Source: an uncultured Dechloromonas sp. (GTDB lineage Bacteria; Pseudomonadota; Gammaproteobacteria; Burkholderiales; Rhodocyclaceae). Taken from it: a DNA stretch of 18,352 nucleotides. The notes under the pieces were generated by a model that worked only from the letters and a program-made list of their open reading frames with translations, did not search any database and had not been told where the DNA came from. A program made the position numbers and the translations under genes. The DNA lies in NCBI GenBank assembly GCA_946477505.1, contig CAMKYP010000020.1, positions 1 through 18,352 on the forward strand, written 5' to 3'. Shown here piece after piece: positions 14,063 to 18,352 of this stretch (position 1 is its first letter; the number at the start of each line of letters is the position of its first letter).

Positions 14063-14091
14063 TGCGATAATTTTTGTCCGATTATTGCAAT
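14061..14091. promoter_or_regulatory. Candidate operator between araC-type regulator and MFS gene
   Basis: ATTGCGATAAT (14061-14071) and ATTATTGCAAT (14081-14091) form an inverted repeat with 10 of 11 bases matching and a 9-base spacer. It touches the start codon of the regulator and lies upstream of the transporter, as expected for a site bound by the regulator. Confidence 0.6.
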
Positions 14092-14145
14092 ACGGTCAAG
14101 ACGAAGTTTTCTACACTCGTCCGACCCAACCGAGCGCCACGAATC

Positions 14146-15354
14146 ATGACCACCGCCACCCTGCCACCCGCCGCGCACAGCGACCTCGAAACGATCAGCC
14201 TGATCGGCTTCGTGCATGCCGTTTCGCACTTCTTCCATCTGTTGCTGCCGCCGCTGTTTCCCTGGCTGATGCCGGAATTCGGCCTGAGCTTCACGGCCAT
14301 CGGCGTGACGATGACGGTTTTCTTCGTCGTTTCCGGCATCGGGCAGGCGACGGCTGGCTTTCTGGTCGACCGTTTTGGCGCCGCGCGCGTCCTCGGCTGC
14401 GGCATTGGCTGTTTTGCGCTGGCCGGTGTCGTACTCCATTTCGCGACCGGCCTGCCCATGTTGATCGCCGTTGCCGCGCTGGCCGGCCTCGGCAACAGCG
14501 TCTTTCACCCGGCCGACTTCACCGTGCTAAACCGCCACGTTTCCCAGCCCCGTCTCGGCCATGCTTTTTCGGTGCATGGCCTATCCGGCAACCTCGGCTG
14601 GGCGGCGGCGCCGATCTTCATGACCGGCATCGCCAGCGCCAGCGGCTGGCGTACGGCGGCGCTGTCGGCCAGCATCGTCGCCCTGCTCGCCATCGCACTG
14701 CTCTTCTGGCGCCGCGAAGCCATCACCGATACGGCGGCGCATCACGCCGAAAAGGCGCAGGAAAACGCCGGCCCGCTCTTCGCCTTCCTGGGTTCGCGGG
14801 CGGTCTGGCTGTGCTTCCTGTTCTTCCTGCTCATTACCGCCGCCTTCGGCACCATCCAGAACTTCGCCAGCCCCATCCTGCAGGCCATGTACGGCCTGTC
14901 GCTGACCACGGCGGCCTTCGCGCTCTCTACCTACCTGATCGGCAGCGCCTGCGGCATCGTGCTTGGCGGCTTCCTCGCCCAGAAGGGCGAACACGACCTG
15001 CTGATCGCCGGCGCGCTGGGTTTGGCCGCCCTGCTGGCAGTACTGCTCGCCAGCGCGGTGCTGCCTGCCGGTCTGATCCTGCCGCTGATGGCCGGCATCG
15101 GCTTCTGCACCGGGATCGCCGGCCCGTCGCGCGACCTGCTGGTGCGCAAGGCGGCCACCGCCCGCTTCGGCAAGGCGGCCTACGGGCGGGTCTATGGTTT
15201 CGTTTATTCCGGGCTCGACCTCGGCCTGGCGCTCGCTCCGCTGATCTTCGGCGGCCTGATGGATGCCGGGAAATTCGGCGCCGTGCTGGTCGGCATCGCC
15301 ATCCTGCAAACCCTGGCCATCTTCAGCGCTCTGCGCGTCGGCAAGGCTGTTTAA
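14146..15354 (+). CDS. Major facilitator superfamily transporter
   Basis: This 402-aa inner-membrane protein has about 12 hydrophobic helices. The first-half loop carries the MFS signature in the form GFLVDRFGAARVLGCG after helix 2. GLGNSVFHPADF in helix 4/5 is like the fosmidomycin-resistance/Fsr type of MFS exporter. The body splits into two six-helix halves with a charged loop (EAITDTAAHHAEKAQENAG) between them. The ATG at 14146 is chosen over the TTG at 14074 because it places helix 1 near the N-terminus and leaves room for the operator. The neighbouring AraC-type regulator probably controls it. The transported compound is unknown. Confidence 0.88.
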   Translation: MTTATLPPAAHSDLETISLIGFVHAVSHFFHLLLPPLFPWLMPEFGLSFTAIGVTMTVFFVVSGIGQATAGFLVDRFGAARVLGCGIGCFALAGVVLHFATGLPMLIAVAALAGLGNSVFHPADFTVLNRHVSQPRLGHAFSVHGLSGNLGWAAAPIFMTGIASASGWRTAALSASIVALLAIALLFWRREAITDTAAHHAEKAQENAGPLFAFLGSRAVWLCFLFFLLITAAFGTIQNFASPILQAMYGLSLTTAAFALSTYLIGSACGIVLGGFLAQKGEHDLLIAGALGLAALLAVLLASAVLPAGLILPLMAGIGFCTGIAGPSRDLLVRKAATARFGKAAYGRVYGFVYSGLDLGLALAPLIFGGLMDAGKFGAVLVGIAILQTLAIFSALRVGKAV

Positions 15355-15371
15355 ATTGCAGCAAGCAATCG

Positions 15372-15403
15372 GTAAAAAGCCCGCTTACCTGCGGGCTTTT
15401 TAC
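15372..15403. terminator. Bidirectional intrinsic terminator between convergent genes
   Basis: GTAAAAAGCCCGC (15372-15384) and GCGGGCTTTTTAC (15391-15403) form a perfect 13-bp stem with a 6-nt loop, with T-rich 3' arms in both directions. It serves the MFS gene (+) and the lipoprotein gene (-), whose stop codon it touches. Confidence 0.93.
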
Positions 15404-15855
15404 TAAGATTTGGCAGCTTCGACCAACTCCCCGTCAGTCACACACGACTGGCCCTTGGCTTGATCGATTTCTTCTATCAGGCCCCATCCCGAAAGAATGC
15501 CCATTGAAATCCAGGTTTGAAAAAACCGCTGCTCCCCGGGTTTGACGGTAAAGGACACTTTGGAGTCATGCTCCATCGATTTGGCCACCAGCGTATGGTT
15601 GCCCGGCATGACCTCGGCGTAGGCAAAAGTGCTTCGGGCAACGGTCGCGATGATCTTTCCGTCAAGCTCGATGTCCGGTCGAATCGCCATGCCGAAAGTT
15701 CGACTGTCGCGACACACATAAATCTGCGCGTTTTCTCCGCTCTTTTCGAATTTCTTGATCGCAGCGCCACGTGCAGGATCGCCCAATTGAACGCTGGCGC
15801 ACCCCGCAAGGAAAAGGATCGCCATAAGACCGACAGCTGCAGACTGGATATTCAT
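15403..15855 (-). CDS. Lipoprotein of unknown function (DUF2846-like)
   Basis: This 150-aa precursor has a lipobox FLAGC, so Cys19 would be lipidated after cleavage and the protein would sit on the inner or outer membrane facing the periplasm. The mature part has QIYVCRDSRTFGMAIRPDIELDGKIIATV, then FAYAEVMPGNHTLVAKS and VKPGEQRFFQTW, a beta-rich pattern like DUF2846 proteins, whose function is unknown. The ATG at 15855 is preferred to the one at 15885 because the extra residues would place a charged, non-signal stretch before the signal peptide. Confidence 0.8.
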   Translation of the reverse strand: MNIQSAAVGLMAILFLAGCASVQLGDPARGAAIKKFEKSGENAQIYVCRDSRTFGMAIRPDIELDGKIIATVARSTFAYAEVMPGNHTLVAKSMEHDSKVSFTVKPGEQRFFQTWISMGILSGWGLIEEIDQAKGQSCVTDGELVEAAKS

Positions 15856-15932
15856 CGCAAATTGACCTTGTAAAAAAAAGGTCATTTTCCGGAATTTACC
15901 GATACGACGAAATACTCACGAAAGTCATAGGC

Positions 15933-16823
15933 CTACAGCCCCCTCGCCCAGGCCGGCCGCAGACGGGCCGTTTCGGGCGCGGCGATGGCCTGCCGGACTT
16001 GCTGCAACAGCCGATCCTTGTCGGCACCCAGCGTTCCCTTGAGGACCAGCCAGTTCGAGGCATGGTCGCTACGGAAGACCGTGCGCTTCAGGTCCAGCGC
16101 AGACAGGAAGCGCTCCATTTCGACGAACAGTTCGTGCTGGTCAAGTGCTTCCCAGCCGGGGAAACCATTGCGCAGACGCTGCTCACCCTTGGGAAAGCTG
16201 ACCACCAGCGTCGCCAGGAATTCCGGCTGCGTCGCGTTGGCAAGACGGGCCGAATTGTCGGCATGCTGCGCCGACAGGGCCTTGCCGCCCAGGCCGTTCA
16301 GGATCATCACCGAACGGGTGATGCCGGCGTTCCCCAGTTTGTTCAGCGCATCGCAGGTGCTATCGAAGGTTTCGCCCTTTTGCACGGCGGCCAGCACCTG
16401 GTCGTCGCCGGATTCGGCCCCGACGTAAACCATCTTCAAGCCGGCGGCAGCCAGTTCATCGACTTCCTGCTGGCTTTTTTTCCGCAGGTTGCGCGGCAGG
16501 CAGTAAGAGGAAATCCTGCGAACCGCCGGCATGTACGTACGAATGGCCTCGAGGATGGAGAGCAGGCGCCGGGTAGGTAGTACCAGGGCATCGCCATCGG
16601 CCAGGAACACCCGGCGAATCTGGTCGCCGTAACGCTCGCCGGTCAGGCGGATGCTTTCCAGAACCTCGTCTTCTTCACGCGCCCGGAATTTCTTCTGCGG
16701 CGCGGTATACATTTCGCAAAAGGTGCATTGGTTCCACGAACAGCCGTCGGTAACCGGCAGGATCAGCGATTCCGCCTCGCTGGGCGGACGGAAAACCGGC
16801 TCGACGTAGCGGATCGGAATCAC
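15933..16823 (-). CDS. Radical SAM protein with C-x4-C-x2-C motif
   Basis: In this 296-aa protein, DGCSWNQCTFCEMY provides Cys28, Cys33 and Cys36, which would hold the SAM-binding [4Fe-4S] cluster. The spacing is x4-x2 rather than the classic x3-x2, as in a group of uncharacterised radical SAM proteins with CPWNxCxFC-type motifs. VFLADGDALVLP and MVYVGAESGDDQVL follow the usual later strands of the partial TIM barrel. No B12-binding or TRAM domain is present. Its start overlaps the thioesterase stop by 4 bases, so the two genes are coupled. The reaction is unknown. Confidence 0.87.
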   Translation of the reverse strand: MIPIRYVEPVFRPPSEAESLILPVTDGCSWNQCTFCEMYTAPQKKFRAREEDEVLESIRLTGERYGDQIRRVFLADGDALVLPTRRLLSILEAIRTYMPAVRRISSYCLPRNLRKKSQQEVDELAAAGLKMVYVGAESGDDQVLAAVQKGETFDSTCDALNKLGNAGITRSVMILNGLGGKALSAQHADNSARLANATQPEFLATLVVSFPKGEQRLRNGFPGWEALDQHELFVEMERFLSALDLKRTVFRSDHASNWLVLKGTLGADKDRLLQQVRQAIAAPETARLRPAWARGL

Positions 16824-17248
16824 GCCGCGCCTGCCTTGGCAATGAAGGCAGGCGGCACGGCGGTCGGCTTGCGCTCGGTGTAGTCGAAGAACATGATCCC
16901 GTGCTTGCCGCGCGCCACCTCCCGCCCGCTGGCCTTGTCGACGAGCTGCCAGACGAGATCGCAGCCGTATTTGTTGAAATCGTTGGCGGCCATGCTGACG
17001 ACCAGCGTTTCGCCGTGGAAGGCCTCGGAACGATACTGGGCGGCAACGTCGGCGACGATGATGCCGACGCCCTCGACATCGAGCTCGGTATAGCCGAGGA
17101 ACTTGAAGAAGCGGACCCGCGCTTCGGAAACGAGCGACATCAGCTGGGCGTTATCGAGATGATGGCCGTAGTTGATGTGGCCGATGTAGATCAGGATTTC
17201 GGTCGAGAACGGGAATGTTTCGGGCAGTTCGATCTTGATGCGGGGCAT
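16820..17248 (-). CDS. Hotdog-fold acyl-CoA thioesterase family protein
   Basis: This 142-aa protein is of the 4-hydroxybenzoyl-CoA thioesterase/YbgC type. YIGHINYGHHLDNAQLMSLVSEARVRFF covers the active-site region at the start of the central helix, followed by the typical strands VADVAAQYRSEAFHGETLVV and REVARGKHGIMFFDY. It is expected to hydrolyse an acyl-CoA in the cytosol; the substrate is unknown. It is the first gene of a two-gene unit with the radical SAM gene. Confidence 0.87.
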   Translation of the reverse strand: MPRIKIELPETFPFSTEILIYIGHINYGHHLDNAQLMSLVSEARVRFFKFLGYTELDVEGVGIIVADVAAQYRSEAFHGETLVVSMAANDFNKYGCDLVWQLVDKASGREVARGKHGIMFFDYTERKPTAVPPAFIAKAGAA

Positions 17249-17324
17249 GGGGTTGGCGCCGGAGATGGGAAAGAAAGAATTCTAGAGCTTGCGGCGTAGA
17301 ATCGGGAATGCATTGGAGATTGCC

Positions 17325-17693
17325 ATGAAACAGATCGACCACAGCCGCCTCGACCAGATTGTCCTCGACGCCCGCAAGGCTGCGGATGCCCGCGCCGAGG
17401 GCTACCGCGAAAAAGCACTCAAGATTTACCCGTGGATTTGCGGTCGTTGCGCCCGCGAATTCACGCACGCCAACCTGCGCGAACTGACCGTGCATCATCG
17501 CGACCACAATCATGATAACAACCCGTCGGATGGCAGCAACTGGGAACTGCTCTGCCTTTATTGCCACGATAACGAGCATCAAAAACAGATCGAGGCCGAC
17601 CGCGGTCGCACCGATGGCCGAACCGGGCGCGGCGGTGGGGCGACGCACAATCCCTTTGCCGCGCTGCAATCGATGCTGAAGCCAAAGGAGTGA
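17325..17693 (+). CDS. yajD: YajD-like HNH endonuclease family protein
   Basis: In this 122-aa protein, the middle is very close to E. coli YajD: GYREKALKIYPWICGRC, then LRELTVHHRDHNHDNNPSDG and NWELLCLYCHDNEH. Cys39, Cys42, Cys77 and Cys80 would bind structural zinc, while His57-His58 and the following Asn and His form the HNH beta-beta-alpha metal site. It ends NPFAALQSMLKPK like YajD. The biological role is not established, though HNH proteins are usually DNA nucleases. The ATG at 17325 with GGAG upstream is chosen over the TTG at 17289. Confidence 0.92.
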   Translation: MKQIDHSRLDQIVLDARKAADARAEGYREKALKIYPWICGRCAREFTHANLRELTVHHRDHNHDNNPSDGSNWELLCLYCHDNEHQKQIEADRGRTDGRTGRGGGATHNPFAALQSMLKPKE

Positions 17694-17718
17694 GCCGCTC
17701 CCCCTCCGTGTCGCCGGA

Positions 17719-18352
17719 CTAATTGCCCTCCTCGGCCCCCACGGTTGGCGACGGCAGCTCCACCCGCATCATCGCGCCGCCGAGCCGACCCGACTCACCG
17801 ATCAGCAGGCTGCCATGGTGCTGGCGTGCGATTTCACGAACGATGGCCAGCCCCAGGCCACAGCCGTCGCCAGTCTGGCCGGCCGGCCGATAGAAGCGCT
17901 CGCCGATGCGCGGCCTTTCACTTTCGGCGATCCCCGGACCGCTATCCTCCACCCGCAACCAGGCCATCGCTCCCTCCTGACCGCAGCTGACCGTCACAAC
18001 CCCACCCCGTGGGGTATGGCGAAGCGCGTTGTCGAGCAGGTTGGCCAGCAGTTCCTGCAGCAGCAGTTCGTTGCCGGCGACCACGGCCGGAGACAGCTCG
18101 AAGCCGAGATCGATATCCTTGGCAATGGCCTTGGGCAGCCAGTCTTCAGCCACCGAACGGACCAGGTCGGCGAGCGAAATAACCGCCGACGTCTGCGGCA
18201 AGCTCGGTTCGGCGCGCGCCAGGGCCAACAGCTGTTCGACCAGATGCCCCAGGCGCCCGGCTGCCGCATGGATACCCGACAAAACACCCTTGCCGGACTG
18301 CCCGGATTCCTGCTGGGCAGCCTCGACCTGCGCCAACAGGGCGGCAATGGGT
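17719..18352 (-). CDS. Sensor histidine kinase, C-terminal part (5' end outside window)
   Basis: The frame is open to the window edge and begins PIAALLAQVEAAQ, which is the segment right after the phospho-accepting His box, so the His itself and the sensor part lie outside. Visible parts are the second dimerisation helix (GRLGHLVEQLLALARAE) and the ATPase domain with N box ELLANLLDNALRHTP, G1 box VEDSGPGI, F box GERFYRP and G2 box GCGLGLAIV. It resembles QseC/TctE-type kinases. Its response regulator, if linked, would be upstream outside the window. It converges on yajD. Confidence 0.94.
   Translation of the reverse strand, partial: PIAALLAQVEAAQQESGQSGKGVLSGIHAAAGRLGHLVEQLLALARAEPSLPQTSAVISLADLVRSVAEDWLPKAIAKDIDLGFELSPAVVAGNELLLQELLANLLDNALRHTPRGGVVTVSCGQEGAMAWLRVEDSGPGIAESERPRIGERFYRPAGQTGDGCGLGLAIVREIARQHHGSLLIGESGRLGGAMMRVELPSPTVGAEEGN

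Noticed and set aside
1..18352. tRNA, rRNA or CRISPR arrays
   Set aside because: No cloverleaf-like intergenic sequence, rRNA motif or regularly spaced direct repeat was seen on either strand.

Overview
The window looks like part of a high-GC betaproteobacterial chromosome, probably Rhodocyclales (Dechloromonas/Azonexus/Azospira-like). That placement is an inference from the general protein repertoire and the chlorite dismutase sequence, not from a marker gene. Most of the window is ordinary chromosomal housekeeping and regulatory genes. These are a chemoreceptor C-terminus, a DEDD exonuclease/GIY-YIG fusion, a patatin-like lipase with CreA, a nucleoside deoxyribosyltransferase-family protein, a YecA/SEC-C protein, a divergent AraC regulator/MFS transporter pair, a lipoprotein, a radical SAM protein with a hotdog thioesterase, a YajD-like HNH protein and a histidine kinase C-terminus.

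The notable part is about 4.93-12.35 kb, visibly lower in GC than its surroundings. On the minus strand it carries a single-direction gene set: chlorite dismutase (cld), a Tat-exported NarG/PcrA/ClrA-type molybdopterin catalytic subunit, its four-cluster Fe-S beta subunit, a TorD/NarJ-type chaperone and a monoheme cytochrome c. Together they form a plausible complete (per)chlorate-to-chloride pathway: the oxyanion is reduced to chlorite, and Cld splits chlorite into chloride and O2. Divergent from cld is a two-gene unit for an ECF sigma factor and a six-helix NrsF (DUF1109) anti-sigma factor. That pair is known from Azospira as a reactive-chlorine sensor, but there it sits with mrpX/yedY1 rather than with cld.

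The whole cassette lies between two 66-bp inverted repeats (4930-4995 and 12281-12346, 60/66 identical by hand alignment), with CCTA directly outside both ends. I see no transposase between them. Just outside the repeats are intrinsic terminators of two convergent chromosomal genes, so the cassette appears to have inserted into a neutral intergenic gap. I read it as a transposase-less mobile cassette for chlorate respiration.

The cld promoter region holds a near-consensus FNR/ANR site placed at exactly -41.5 relative to a plausible -10 element. Further upstream is a perfect 8-bp dyad (TTGGGAAC-N33-GTTCCCAA) between cld and sigF that could be an ECF promoter element. A 9-bp-stem hairpin separates cld from the reductase genes. 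The picture is an operon switched on by lack of oxygen, possibly also tuned by reactive chlorine, in which the detoxifying enzyme is transcribed first.
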